Below, one piece after another: positions 46,406-58,660 of a DNA stretch of 64,000 bases (position 1 is its first letter; each line of letters starts with the position of its first letter). Source of the DNA: Rhinopomastus cyanomelas (Eukaryota; Chordata; Aves; Bucerotiformes; Rhinopomastidae); the NCBI GenBank assembly GCA_013400115.1, contig VXBP01003652.1, positions 629,303-693,302 of the forward strand, in the 5' to 3' direction. Made by a program: the position numbers and the translations under genes. Below the pieces are notes generated by a model that was not told the DNA's origin, searched no databases, and saw only the letters and a list, made by a program, of their open reading frames with translations.

Positions 46406-48262
46406 AAGAGCCAAGGTGTGGGAATTGCTGCCCATGGGAAGGATGCAGCAGCCTGTGATCGACACTCTGGCAGCAGCACTGGGGTGAGAGCAGCCAGGGA
46501 CCACTCTGCAGCGTCTCTCAGCTCCTACAGGCAACTCAGGGAATAAGGGTTCCTCCTGCTTTGTGGCTCTGAGGGCCTGAGGAGGCACCACAGACCAAGA
46601 GAAAGACTTCCTGAGCTTTCCCAACTACAAGAGGGGCTGGTACCCCAGTCCCCTCCAGTGCCTGAGGAGCCTCATCCCACTGGGCACCAGGCTGCAGCAC
46701 AAACCAGGCGACCAGGATTCACCTGAATTACAGGAACCCTTCCGACCCCGGCGCTTTACAGGAGCGACTGCCCATTATCTCATGAATCAGTGATGCCTCC
46801 CCAGACTCCCACCTGCTCTGAGCATCTCCCTGTGATCTCTGTGGCTTTCGAGGAAGAAGGCTGCAAGCAGAAATCCATTTTTCAGGCAGCAGAGATGTTT
46901 GAAGCCTCCTTCACGCCGTGTTTCGAGTGTTTATCTCCTTCCCTCGGCACAGCTGTGCCTCCTCCACGCGGGCAGCTCTGACCGAGCGCATCGGGCTCTT
47001 GACGTCAACTTTTCGCTGCTGCGGGTCCGGCTCCTGGTCCAGAGGCAGAGTTGACCCATGGCATGTTGTTCAGCCATGGGAGAGAGAAATGAGACCCAGC
47101 TAAATGGGGTTGGCAGCTGGGTCCCAGAGACTGGCTAATTAATTCATTAGCTGATGAACCATCCATGTGTCCAACAGCAGCGGTTTCTGTGTCGCTCTGC
47201 TCACCAGTGAGGGGAACTGGGCTCTGTGGGAAGGTGCTGGGATGGCAGATGCACTCGCTCTGTTGCTGAGAGGAAGGGAGGAAAGCCCTCATGTCCTCAG
47301 CACCGTGGAGACAACTAACTCATCTAATTATCTTCCTTCTACTCTGTGGAACAGACCAAGGATTAAACAGCAAATGTGGCTTCACTGGCTCCTACCCACT
47401 TCCACCCACCTGGTGAAAGGCAGAGCTGCGGAAAAACCACTGTGGCCTTCAGAAAATACAAAGAACCCCCCCTCCCCAAAGCCTCTTGCTCCTGTTTTCC
47501 TAAATAAACTTCTCTACAGCCAAGACTTTCTGCTCTGACCTGGTTTAACACCAGCGTGTCCCCCCCAGGTTCGGACGCTGCGTCCCTGCACCACTGGGCT
47601 GTGCACCCAGTCAGCGCAGGAATCTGACTCTGCAGCTGCTGGCTGACCTGCAGCAGAGTCTTTTTATCGTTAAGTTTTCCTTGAGAAATCTTTTGAACCA
47701 CGTTCTCCCTTCCTGGGAACCCCTGCAGTCAGCACACGAGGTGTTCAGGGGGGTTTTGCTGCATCCAGCCCGGCAGCAGCTGTTGCTCCGTGGAAGCTTC
47801 TCCTCACGGCATTTCCAGCTTTGAAGGGTCGATTCTGAGCTGTTGATACAGACCCAGCTGGGGGTCCCAGCCAACCAATGCCACCAGAGAACCTGTGGAA
47901 CATGAAATGTGGTTTAAAGGACCTCTGTGTTGTCACAGGGGTTTAGCCCAGGGGCTGGGGGCACTTCTGGCAGCCCAGGGTGGCTCTTTGAGCAGCCAGG
48001 CAAATGTGCCCAGGGGGTTCCAGTCCAGCTGTTCTAGCAAGAGATCCCTGCCCCATGCCTGAACACCACTGAGGAGAGGTCCTCACCCCCTAAGGAGCCT
48101 CCCCAGGCTTTTTTTTAGCCATCAGCACAGACCATCCCCTCTCTCTCCCAGCACAGAGCTGCTCCGACCTGTGTTTTCCAGTGAGATCCATGTGCTGCCC
48201 ACCAGGAGCAGAGGGCAGCGAAGGAGCTGTGCCGGAGCATCACTGCCCAGGATGGAGAGGCA
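46406..48262. other. Unique DNA
   Basis: GGCTAATTAATTCATTAGC at about 47133 and ATTATCTCATGAATCAGTG at about 46775 are possible regulatory cores. No exon or repeat recognised. Confidence 0.45.
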
Positions 48263-48372
48263 GACTCACAGAACATTAGGGATTCAAAGGCACCTCGAAA
48301 GATCATCTAGTCCAATCCACCTGCCACAGCAGGATCACCTAGATCCAGCCAAAGAGGAACATATCCAGGTGG
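48263..48372 (-). mobile_element. CR1 LINE 3' tip (110 bp)
   Basis: ACTCACAGAACATTAGGG then CCTCGAAAGATCATCTAG, truncated after ACATATCCAGGTGG. Young-group sequence. Confidence 0.92.
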
Positions 48373-48681
48373 AACCAAGGTGTTCCTCAAAATGCCTGAA
48401 CTTCAAGTCTCGGAGCAGCAAGGGCTCTGCAGATGCCAAGGGCGGATCTGAGATCTCCAAGGACACATGGGAGCAAGGGGGATGCCCTTGGGAAGCTTCT
48501 CCCTTCAGGCAGAGGTTAGATTTCACCCTGTGCTGTCAGAGAGTGCCCTGGCACAGCTCAGATGGTAGAGCCATTCGCTTGCCGAGGGCTGCTGCCGCTG
48601 GCACAGCCACCTGCTGGGAGCCAGAGGAGCAAACCCGCCCGCGAGGGGAGAAGGGGGAAAAATTAATTACATAAAAACCAC

Positions 48682-48717
48682 CAAAAAAAAAAAAAAAGAG
48701 AGGAAGAAAAAGAAGAA
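48682..48717. repeat. A-rich tract
   Basis: A run of 15 A's after ACCACC, followed by GAGAGGAAGAAAAAGAAG. No gene or retrocopy was found to the left that would explain it as a poly(A) tail. Confidence 0.8.
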
Positions 48718-49889
48718 GGGGAGATTAGAAATTATAAACAGCAACAGACAACAGCCGCAACGAAAATATACGGCTTTCTCCTCAAACTGTTCTTTGAGTC
48801 CCAACAGCGTCTGCTGTGCAGAGCTCAGGGCTCCGAATCCACAGCTGCTCCAAAAAACCAAAAAGGCTCATGAATTATTTATCCCTGCTCAGATCAATCC
48901 TTCAGCGCTGTCAGCCAGGAATCAAAGCCCCAACAAGGCAGGCAGGAAGGAGAGGAAGAGGCTTCCAGCCCCTCCAGCGGCTGCCGGGTCCATGGGCTCA
49001 CGTGCTGCAGCTCGCCCACCTCCCTCCCCATCCCCATCCCTGTCCCCCGTCCCCGTGTGGTGCCTGTGCAGAGCCCAGTACACGTGTCCCGTCGCTGAGC
49101 TCCTTCTGCTGCCCTGGGTGTTAATAATTGATGGCAAAACCTTATTTTAAGGCACAGAAGTCACCTTGTTCCCAGAGAGGCTTCTCTCCCTCAGCCCCAA
49201 ATCCAGCCCGTTTCCAGCAGTCCCACTTGCAGGTCCCTCATGCCCAGCTCTGCCTCACCCATGGTGACTCCACACCCTTTCCTCTGAGCCCCAACCAGCA
49301 CTAATGAACTTGGGGGCCCTAAAATGCTGCCTGAGACCTCACTTGGTGAAAGCTCAGGCTTTGGTCTCTCTCTTTTCCCTTAAGCAAACTTGCTGCTGTC
49401 AGATCTCTGGTCTCAACCTCCTTCCCACAGCATCTCCATTTCCCTGGGTGACTCGGCGCTGCTTAATTAGCCGCTGCAAAGTGGTGGCTCCATCGTTAAC
49501 CTCCCTCCTGCTCTCAGTCCAAAGCAGGGTTTGTGATGCTGCTGCAGCTTCGTTTCGGCAAAGCCCAACCACAGCGAAGCTGTCGGAGAGAAAACAGGGT
49601 GGTGGAGGAGCCCTGGGGCTGCACCCAGACCCCATCCCCTGCCAGACCCGGGGTCCTGCGTGACTTTGCCTTCGCACAACCCCGCTGCCAACAAGCCAGA
49701 CTGCACTTCCCACTGGCTTGACCCCACTGAGCCACGGGATGCACAGGACTCAGCTCCTCTCCCAGCCACCAGCCCCGCGGTGCTCTGGCAGAGCATCCAG
49801 CGCAGCCCTGAGTCCCGGCAGCACCTTCCCCGGCGCCAGGCCATTCATCACCGCGCAGCAGCAGCCCTCCGCGCTAAAGGCCACGCCGT

Positions 49890-50200
49890 GACACAACGCC
49901 GATAGGGCTGTTTACGTTCAATATGTCCCGCTAATCTGGCCTTCGGAACGCGGCCGCGGAGCCCATCCTTTCGTTGCCGGGCATCACCTCTTTAATCAGC
50001 CTCTCGTTACTGATCACAGATTGATTCGGGTTCCGGTAGCCAATAGGTTTTCCTTTTAATTTCCAGCATCACTTTTAATTAAAGCGAGGTGGGTCTGACC
50101 CCATCAAATCCTATCAAAGTCTGCCTGAACCCCCGGTGAGTGAAAACACCGGCATAAATTATTGATCAGTCTTTGTCCAGATTAATCTATCACTGCCTCT
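49890..50200. promoter_or_regulatory. Candidate conserved regulatory element
   Basis: It contains GCCAATAGG, TTTTAATTAAAGCG, two ATCAAAK-type TCF/LEF-like cores (one at 50113-50119), TAAATTATTGATCAG and CAGATTAATC, plus a short CpG cluster (GAACGCGGCCGCGG). No repeat or coding signal. Function is inference. Confidence 0.35.
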
Positions 50201-50447
50201 CCCCGGGCAGCGCGAGGATGGAGCTCTCGTGGCGGCTGTTTTGTGGCTGCTCGGGGCACAAAGCCCAGACTAAAGGCTCTTGGGTGGAAGAACAAGTGAT
50301 TCCTCCCCTGCCCTGGAGCTGAAGGGTTGGTGGAGGTGATGCTCAGGGTAGGGAATCCGCTCCTCCTCTGCCTGGCCACCGCCACCAAAACACATTTCCA
50401 AGCCATCAGTGGGATGGAGATGGTTTTGTGTCAGCATGCAGAGATGA

Positions 50448-50860
50448 CAGAATCAGAGAATCATTAAGGTTGGAAGAGATCTACAAGGTCTTCCAGTCCA
50501 ACCATTGATCCAAACCCACCCTGCCCACTAAACCCTGTCCCCCAGGGCCACAGCTACTCATTTTTTGAACCCCTCCAGTGACAGCAACTCCCCCCATCCC
50601 TGGCAGCCTGTTCAACCCCTGAGCACTCTGCCAGGGAAGAGATTTTTCTTTGCGTCCAACCTAACCCTTCCCTGACACAACTTGAGGCTGTTTCCTCTTG
50701 TCCTATCGCTGGTGGCTGGGAGAAGAGAGCAACCCCCACCTCTCTCCACCTGCCTCTCAGGTAGCTGTAGACAGCCTCCACTTCTCCAGTCTAAACAACC
50801 CCAGTTCCCTCAGCCTCTCCTCACCAGACATGTCCTCCAGACCCTTCACCAGCTTCATGA
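50448..50860 (-). mobile_element. Older CR1 LINE, 3' part
   Basis: CAGAATCAGAGAATCATTAAGG, AACCCCTCCAGTGACAGCAA and TTTCCTCTTGTCCTATCGC. A deletion near 50780 joins ACAGCCTCCACTTCTCC. The frame is broken. Confidence 0.92.
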
Positions 50861-53106
50861 AGGACCAACAAGAGGTGCCTGGGATGGGGAGAGAAAACTG
50901 AGCAGAAGGACATGAAGGAAGGTGCCTGCTGCCGCTCAGCCAGCCCCAAAGCAGGAGGGTTTTCCCACTCCTCTTGCACTTGGTAAGACCCTGAGCTCAG
51001 GAACGATCCCAAACCGCTAAAAACCCGCAGAGCCTTGGGTCCTCTGCAGCTCAGCCACAGCTGGCTGCTCCAGCACTGCAGCAACCAGACCTGGAGAGCA
51101 ACCACCACCTTCCTTTGAATAAAGATGGAGCCGAAGCGGTCCTCTTGCTCCGCCAGCAGCTGCCTCTCCTGCCTGAATACTAATCGCTTGCCTAGGCTGA
51201 GACCACTCCAGGGCACCTTTGGGGCCGGGGTCTGCGAGAGGCAGAGGTGTGTTTGCTGGATCCAGCAAACTTCTGCTCTTGGAACAAACTTTGGATGCTG
51301 CCAAGAGCTGAGAGGGGTGAAGGGCTGGATAGAAATAGCTGGCGACCGGGGAGGGACTGCCAGGCTCAGCCCGTGAGTCAGCAGCATTAGCTCCCACCTC
51401 AACGAGCAATCTGCACGTTGTGCAAATCTGCTTTTCACAGCTCACCTCACCTGCTAAGTGGCCTCAGATTTGCAGCCTGGGTGTTCTGTGCAGAAGCCAC
51501 CGAGTTAATGAAGAAGCAGAAGGGAGTGGGGGGGGTAATTAAAACGAACACGTAGAGTTTGGGTTTCGCTAGACGAGGTGGCTGCAGCCGCCCCACACAA
51601 GGGTTTGTGCCACACGGTGCCCGGCTGAGCTTCCCCGGCACCAGGTGCCAAGCTGGGCAGCCCTTTGCTTCCTCATCTCCCACCTGCTCGCTGCAGTCCC
51701 TCCCTGGAGCCCTCACTGGGCAGGGGGATTCTTTAATCAGGTGAAGATTTCCAGTCCTTCTGGATTAAAACCCTCCGGTCATCAAACACAAACAGGACGA
51801 GGGGATCACTCTGCACAAGGGGAAGGTGAAAGGGGCTGCGTTTCCCCTCACTTTGTGAAGTGCTGAGATCGATTATCCACTGGGATAAACGGACCAGCTG
51901 GGCTGTGGGGAAACTGCCTGGGAAGGAGGAGGCAGGAGGAGAGGGAATCAGTGGGAAGAGCCACCCCCAGGTTTACCTTTACAGTATTTTTAGCACTGAG
52001 CTCAGGGGAAAAAGCTGCATCCGAATAGTTCAGAGCAGGACAAGTAGAGGACATCCGCGTGTCGTGGAGCCACCTTTGTGCAGAGGTGCTCCTGGTGCAG
52101 CTGGGGGACACAGCAGAAGAGAGAAGGAAGGAAGGAAGGGGGAGAGAGAAGGAAGGAAGGGGGAGAGAGAAGGAAGGAAGAGGTTGTGGTGAGTTTGGCT
52201 GGTTCTTGTGCTGAGCTTCTCACAAGTGCGTGGGGGGGGGACAGTGGCTTTAAAGTGTCTCTTGGGGTCTCCCCCTTTGGCTTTTAGATCTTTAAAAGAA
52301 AATCTATCAGTGCCTCATGCAGGGCTGAGTGTGGGAAGGCACCTGCTAGTCCCACACACCCAAAATGCAGATGTTCAGAAAGCCTTGGGCGATGCACTTG
52401 ATGATTCTCAGGGTTTCACATGGCTGGGCCACCATCTGGCCCTTCCAGTGCCATCCTGGCCCCGCGGTTGAGCCACCCACCACCCTCTCAAGCAAAACCC
52501 AAGTTTAATTGCCAACCACACACCACAGGCTTTTCCACAGGCACAAGCAGTCAGGCACCTTTTCCCATGGAAAGTGGGAAAGTCAATCCCATCACCATCC
52601 TGAAGTCAACTGGTGTTTGCTCTTTCCAGATAACGTCATCTTAATGTTCTCCAACTGGCTCCTATTAATCTTGTGGCACAGAGGGATGGATCGTTACGAG
52701 TGGGGGAGCAGGGGGGGTCCTGCAGCACAGATTGATCAAGCAGGGCACAGAAAAGTGCTGTGATTTATGTTTACATTACACCACATATTAGGATATTTCT
52801 TTAAGCCGGTCCCCAAGAAAATATAGGAACCTGCCTCCCCTGCCCAGCAGCTTTGTTTCTCCAACCAGCCACGTGAATACATCGGGGGGAGGCTTTTTGT
52901 GGGGGATAATTAAACCTGCTGGGGGAGAAACACTCTCCTACAAACAGTGGTTGGAGGAAAGGGCAGTCCAGGGCACCTCTCACCTGTACTGGCAACCTGC
53001 AGTCGGGCAATCTGAGAAGTCCCATGGAGTGACTTGCCCCTCCATCGCTCTTCTTGGGGTTTAGACAACCTTTCCCTCTCTTTCTTCTTGCCTAATTCCT
53101 CAATAA
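50861..53106. other. Unique DNA with one purine tract
   Basis: Apart from the 52115-52183 tract nothing is recognised. The 205-codon minus frame at 50821-51438 has no known domain and starts near a CR1 edge. Confidence 0.45.
52115..52183. repeat. 69-bp pure purine tract with (GGAA)n and GGGGGAGAGAGA units
   Basis: No pyrimidine occurs over 69 bases. Three imperfect units of GAGAAGGAAGGAAGG plus GGGAGA are arranged in tandem. Confidence 0.93.
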
Positions 53107-53229
53107 GATCATAGAATTGCTTAGGTTGGAAGTGACCTCAGAGATCATCTAGTTCCTATCTGCTGTGGGCATGGACACAACTCACTAAACCAGGTTGCCC
53201 AGAGCCCCATCCAAGCTGGCCTTGAACCC
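53107..53229 (-). mobile_element. Older CR1 LINE 3' tip
   Basis: GATCATAGAATTGCTTAGG, then CAGGTTGCCCAGAGCCCCAT, truncated after GGCCTTGAACCCC. Confidence 0.88.
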
Positions 53230-53925
53230 CCACACAATGCAACTGTGGGGTGAGCATCAAACAGTTCATCCCTTCTCATCCAGCAGCCCTAACCATGGAC
53301 CCCAGGGACACCCCTTGGAGAACATCACCCCTCCAGGGCCCTACACCCTGTGCCATCCCAGAGGTCCCATGGACTCCCACCTTCTGCTGAACCTCAGGCC
53401 TCCAGCACAAGACAAGGGTCCGCAGATGACACCCTTGGATCTGTTATTCAATCAGCAGCTGGATTCAGGCTCTTTGCCCAGACCCATCTCTGACCTCTTA
53501 CTGCATCAGGGGTTCACAGAGGCCTTTCCCACAAGCTACCTCTATTTTATTCATCCTGATAAAACATCTCCTCTTGTCCTAAAGCATCACCTCATGAGGT
53601 TTAGCAGCTGCTGCATTCCCTCCTGGAGACCGTTGCCTTGCTGCACCCTGGGACCGGTCCAAGATCTATCGAAGCCAGTGGAAAACTCCCATTGACATCA
53701 ATCAATCTCAGATTAAAAAGGGTTTGTAAAGCCTGTGATACCTCAGGGATGAAAGACAAGAACATAACTATATTAAACATTTCCATTTTAAAGGAATCCC
53801 ATTCTCCGTGGCCGATAAAAAACCAGCACTGCCCGTTGCAATGAGAACCAGAAATGGTTCTTGGCGTGCACACACTGAGCACGGGGGGAAGCTGCTCAGA
53901 TCTAATCCTGGGGGGGGATTAGAAG
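53230..53925. other. Unique DNA
   Basis: The 166-codon plus frame at 53195-53695 begins in CR1-derived sequence and resembles nothing known. Confidence 0.5.
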
Positions 53926-54494
53926 GGGGTGGTTAGTAGATCGAGAGAGGTTCTCCTCCATCTCTACTCTACCCTGGGGAGACCACATCTGGAATCTTGT
54001 GTCCAGTTCTGGGCCCCTCAGTTCCAGGAGGACACAGAGCTGCTGGAGAGAGTCCAGCGCAGAGCCATGAAGATGATGAAGGGAGGGGAGCATCTCCCTG
54101 CTGAGGAAAGTCTGAGGGAGCTGGGGCTCTTCAGCTGGGAGAAACAGAGGCTGAGGGGTGACCCCATCAATGTTGATAAATATGGGAAGGGTGGGTGTCA
54201 GGAGGATGGAGCCAGGCTCTGCTCAGGGGCATCTAATAGTAGGACAAGGGGCAGTGGTTGTGAGCTGGAACAGAGGAGGTTCTTTGTGGTGAGGGAAGAA
54301 GTTGCTCACAGTGACACAGCACTGGAAGGGGCTGCCCAAAAGGGGGTTGTGGAGTCTCCATCTCTGGAGACATTTAAAACCTACCTGGAGATGTTCCTGT
54401 GCGACTGGATCTAGGTGACCCTGCTCTGGCAGGGAGATTGGACTGGCTGATCTTTTGAGGTCCCTTCCAATCCCTCATGTTCTGTTCTGTGATC
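53926..54494 (+). mobile_element. CR1 LINE 3' fragment, best preserved copy
   Basis: The ORF2 C-terminus is open for about 155 codons: VSRSREVLLHLYS, PHLESCVQFWAPQFQED, EESLRELGLFSWEKQRLRGD, to FLCDWI with stop at 54412-54414. A 3'UTR and a short tail TGTTCTGTTCTGTGA follow. A small insertion around the FFVVREEVAHSD stretch keeps the frame. The endonuclease and most of the reverse transcriptase are missing, so it cannot move by itself. Confidence 0.96.
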
Positions 54495-54524
54495 ACAGCA
54501 GTGTTAAACCAGCCTCAGAGGGTG

Positions 54525-54655
54525 CTGGCTGTCACCATCCCTGGCCGTGGTTAAAAGCCATCTGGATGTGGAGCTTAGGACAGTGTTCAGTGGTGGCCTT
54601 GGGACAGGCTGGTCTTGATGATTTTGAAGGTCTTTTCCGATCTCCATGCCTCTCT
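54525..54655 (+). mobile_element. Older CR1 LINE 3' piece adjoining the young copy
   Basis: CATCCCTGGCCGTGG, CATCTGGATGTGGAGCTTAG and TGATGATTTTGAAGGTC match the old-CR1 3' end. The young copy at 53926 ends 30 bp to the left, suggesting insertion next to or into the older element. Confidence 0.75.
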
Positions 54656-54889
54656 GCGCTAACAGCCTTGCAAGAGAAACTTCTGGGTGGCAGCACTGAT
54701 TTCAAATGCAGTTTACAAACCAGGAACTTTGAGGTGGGTTTTTTTTTTCCCCTCCTGGGTTTGGGGTTGGTTTTTTTCCTTCCATTTAATTACTTTGCCT
54801 TCCCAATGCCCTTTAGAAGCTTTTACCTTCCTCGTGCTGCGTCGCTACCCAGCAGCTTTCACACCGTGCTCGCGTACAGCTCTGCCCGC

Positions 54890-55070
54890 ACTCGCTACGC
54901 CGGGGGAAACAAAGTAAATCCACTTTTAATCTCCAGGGCCGAAGGTGTTGCTCCGTGTTTGAATCACCCCTGTTTAATGATAAATATTTCCAGCGCTTCT
55001 GATAACCCGGCTGAGGACGTATCGATCTCTCTACCTCAGGCTCCGAGGTGGTTTGTATTAAAAAAGAGAT
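54890..55070. promoter_or_regulatory. Candidate non-coding element
   Basis: CCACTTTTAATCTCC, GTTTAATGATAAATATTTCC and CGTATCGATCTC within unique DNA, just inside the long stretch with no CR1. Confidence 0.25.
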
Positions 55071-58000
55071 AACTCAGCTCTTTTCTAGCTCAGAGCCTGC
55101 TAGGAAAAGGCCCAGGGTTGATTTTTAAGTAGTGGTGACCCCACCCTCTCCTTCCTCCAGCCCCAAGAAAACCCTTTAGAATTGTTCTCAGATGGAACAT
55201 AAACACTACCTGCTGAATGTCGGAGCAGCCCGGTAACAGTCAAGCAAACAAAAGAATCATTATAGCAGCAAACAAATCGGTTTGGAAACGGAGGTGTCAG
55301 ACGTGGGGCTGTGTGGAGGAGGAGAGAGAAATCTGTGAAGCAAATTGTTGAGTTCTGCAGCCTCTGGAGCAACTCTGGGAGCTGCTTTCTTGCAGCATCC
55401 CCTGCACGCTGGCACTCACCGCAGCGAGAGCCCAGAGCTCACGGGTACAACTTCCCAGTACAACTGAGAGTGCACCAGCAGAGCCTGAGCAGGACTTTTC
55501 TCACCAGTCACCTACTGCTCCTTTAAGGGCAGAAACCATCACCTCAGTGCAGTAACTGTTTCAGGGAGCAGCTTCTCCGCTCTCACACACCAGCAGTTTG
55601 CAGGTTTGATTTCGCAGGGGTCTGTAACTGTGGGAGCAGAGCGAGGGGCACGGCCAGATCCAGACCTCAGGAGCTTCGTTTTGCTTCTTTTCCAGCACAT
55701 GGTGTTAACTGCTCTTGCTTTTGTTTCCTCCTGTCTTTCTGTAGGAGAAAAACACTTAACAAGTAGCCTGTCATTTGACTGTAGCCTTTCATGGCTGCTG
55801 CCTCAGGACCACGCGCAGAGGTCTGAGCAGGAGGGTAGGACCACGAGTGCACGGTCCATCAGCATCAGTCAGTGCTCAGTCTAAACTCAAAGGTGGATTC
55901 ACGAGGTGCCTGAGCAGAACAGGCCTTTACATGAAGGATTGGGGTGGTCTCAGTCCCTCTCCTTCACTGGGGGCACATCTGGGTCAGAAAACCACATCTG
56001 GGGGCATTGGGATTTCCATCAGAGCAGAGCCTGTCTCAGGAGGCATTTACCACAAGAGCAGGAATTTCACAAGAGCTGGGTGAAAACTTAGAGGAAGAAA
56101 AGAAAACACAATGAAGGTCCTGTTTCAGTGATTCCTGCTGAGGTGCAGCAGTTTGGGATCTCAGCCGCCTCCAGCTCACCCTGACCCCAGGGGCTGGCCA
56201 GGCTCTTTCTTTGCCCCCCCAGAACCGGCTTTATTCTCTCCAGCAGGATGCAGAGAGCCACCAGCCCCTGCAGAGGGGCCCTGAGCTGCCACTCTCACCT
56301 GACATTTTGCTTTGCTCAGGTCCCTCGGTGGGTTCCAGCCTCTTCAGCCACAGGAACCGATGACTGGCGGAGTTTTTGCTTTTTCATCTGGCAGAAAATG
56401 AACAGTGTCCACAGGTCACCTCTCCCTGCAGCTGCTCTACAGATTGTTCTGAACCAAGGGGAAGCCACAGGCCCATTGTCATCCTGGAGCCCCAGCTGAC
56501 GGGACTTCAACACCTTTAAAAAAAAAAGAGCAGCAGCTTCTGCTTTCTTCACAGCACTTTAAAGAGGGATTGTCAATGGGAGCGAGGCTGCAAGGGAAGA
56601 AAAAAGGGCTAAAAATACCTTAATAAAACCCCAAACGCATGCAGGAAGTGCAGATGGTGAGAGACAAGGGCACGGCAGCGCTGCACAAGCACAGCTTCTC
56701 CCCACTACCCATTTTATTTTTATACCAAGGCTACGGAGAAATTTCCTGCTAACAATCCTCCACCTGCGGATGCCCGACGAGCAGCCCGTGGGAACGCGGA
56801 GCTGAAATGCTGGAACCGTGGGCTAACTGTAATTGGGTCCATAAATCCCAGCCTGTGATGCTCTTTCACGAGTTTAACTCTTATAATTGTGTTCTCGATG
56901 CAAATATTTGCTTCTCATGAATTTGAAACGATCTCACCGTTAGTCTTTCTCGCAGATCTGCTGTTTTCTGGAAAAGTGCCCCTGCTGCTTTGCAGGACCT
57001 AGTCGGAGCCACTAAACGACGATAGCCCCAAGCCCGGCGCACGCAGGCAGCTTCAAACCCCAAAAGACTTATCGCTGAATTACAAAACATCCCCGTCCTT
57101 GATCCCAGCCCTCTGCTTTCCAGAGCAACTTTTTGATCAGCACAAAGCCCTCTATCACCAGCTACAAGTCTCCTTTGTAACATCAAAAAGGATATAAAAT
57201 GAGGAATGCTCAGCTGGCCCTGGGTTCTCACCGACTGGAGGTACAGCCGGAGCCCCTGTACCTTCCTGTGCTACACTGGATGGTTTTTAATCCCCTTTAA
57301 TTTTTACAACCTCAACCTGTTGAGATTTACAGGGGATGAAATGCCAGGCGATGGAATAAGCTTGGTTGTTGCAAAGGCTCACAACCCCCCTGACCTCCCA
57401 GGGTCTTCACTGCTCTCCTTGGGGGAATGAAGAGCACATCAGGACGTGTCCCCTGCTTGGATCCCTTGGTTTGAAAAGGGAAGATGAAAAGGTGACCTCA
57501 AACTCTCTAGCAAGTTCATGACACATACTTGTCTTTACAGGAGGTGATTATCAAGCATTGAAATCAGACTCTCTCAAAATAAGAGAGGTGACACAAACTC
57601 CAACGACTCAGAGCCAGATTTTTCGGGACCTTTGCTCCATGAAACACCAACTCCATCCTCTTCTGCCTAGCAAATGACTACGGGCACAACTGCCAACTTC
57701 TGATTCAGAGAAACGAAGCCAAAGCCATCACTTGCCCTGTTTACCTGCAGAAACTCTCTCCTGAAGGACACCAGGTGAATTCAGGGGAACAAAAGCCCTT
57801 CCTAGCAGTGATAGGATAAACCAGAGGAATTGGAGGCTTCAGCGCAGCTGAGATGTTCAGCCTTGAGATGGAGGAGTCAGTTCCCATGTGGGGCTGGGGA
57901 AGGAGCCTGCGATTAAGGTACTGAACTCAGGGATCCAACCTGCATTACACACCAGCTCTGAGGTTGACCTGTAGGTATTTGAGCTAATCCCATTGCACAA

Positions 58001-58630
58001 ATCTGTACTGAGGTCACACAGGCAGAAGAGAAACACCTGAGGTTCCCATGGGGCAGTCGGGGGGTACCAGCGACTCAATCAGACAACAGAGTGTTGGGCT
58101 CAACCAGCTCTGTGAGCACTGGGAGCTGCATCTCCCCACTCCAGGGGCTCAGCCCTGAGTGCACTGGCACAGACCAGGGAGCGATTCATTGCCCAGCTAA
58201 ATCCCATCAGAAAGCCTGGTCACAGGGGTTTAACCAGTAACCTGGCCCTGGCACTGCCTTTATGCAAACTCCCCACCAGCAGTGACCTGGCTCCTGTGGA
58301 GGGTTTTGCTCATCTCTGTAATTCACCATCTGGGGACATGGAGCCACCGCCACTCAAGAGTGAGGATCCTTGGCCCACACTCAGCACTACCTACAGGAGC
58401 AGCACTTGGCCAGGACTGCATCAGAGCACAAAGCTGAGCTCTAAGGCTGCCAGCGAGAGACAAATATCCTGATATTTACAAGCTGCGTTTTTACCTTGAA
58501 AAGCAACTGGCAAACCCACAGAGCGGCTCCGACAAGCCTCGCTGAAACCACACGCAACCAGTCTGCAAGAAAGATGCTTTTAACCCACCTGCCGGCCCTG
58601 GGATTCGGGTCAGGTGAATCTCCTTTCGCT

Positions 58631-58660
58631 TCATCATCATCATCATCGTTCATCATCATC
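58631..58660. repeat. (CAT)n microsatellite
   Basis: About nine CAT units interrupted once by CGTT. On the minus strand it produces a run of Asp codons in a chance frame. Confidence 0.9.

Larger units (their letters stand above)
48373..50447. other. Unique DNA
   Basis: Holds the A-rich tract at 48682 and the candidate element at 49890-50200. A tRNA-like D-arm at 48556-48571 is discussed under rejected items. Frames on both strands at 49399-49905 overlap and look like chance. Confidence 0.45.

Noticed and set aside
48553..48600. tRNA-like D-arm: GCTC-AGATGGTA-GAGC stem-loop at 48556-48571
   Set aside because: No matching anticodon stem, no TTCGANNC T-arm and no acceptor pairing follow. Probably chance, or a very decayed SINE head.
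48682..48717. A-run as the tail of a processed pseudogene
   Set aside because: The sequence to its left shows no exon-like or known mRNA-like stretch; it is a simple A-rich tract.
50821..51438. 205-codon minus frame as a gene
   Set aside because: No recognisable domain, competing frames on both strands, and its end lies in CR1-derived sequence.
58441..58659. Minus-strand frame starting MMMNDDDDD
   Set aside because: The acidic run is the (CAT)n microsatellite read in reverse.
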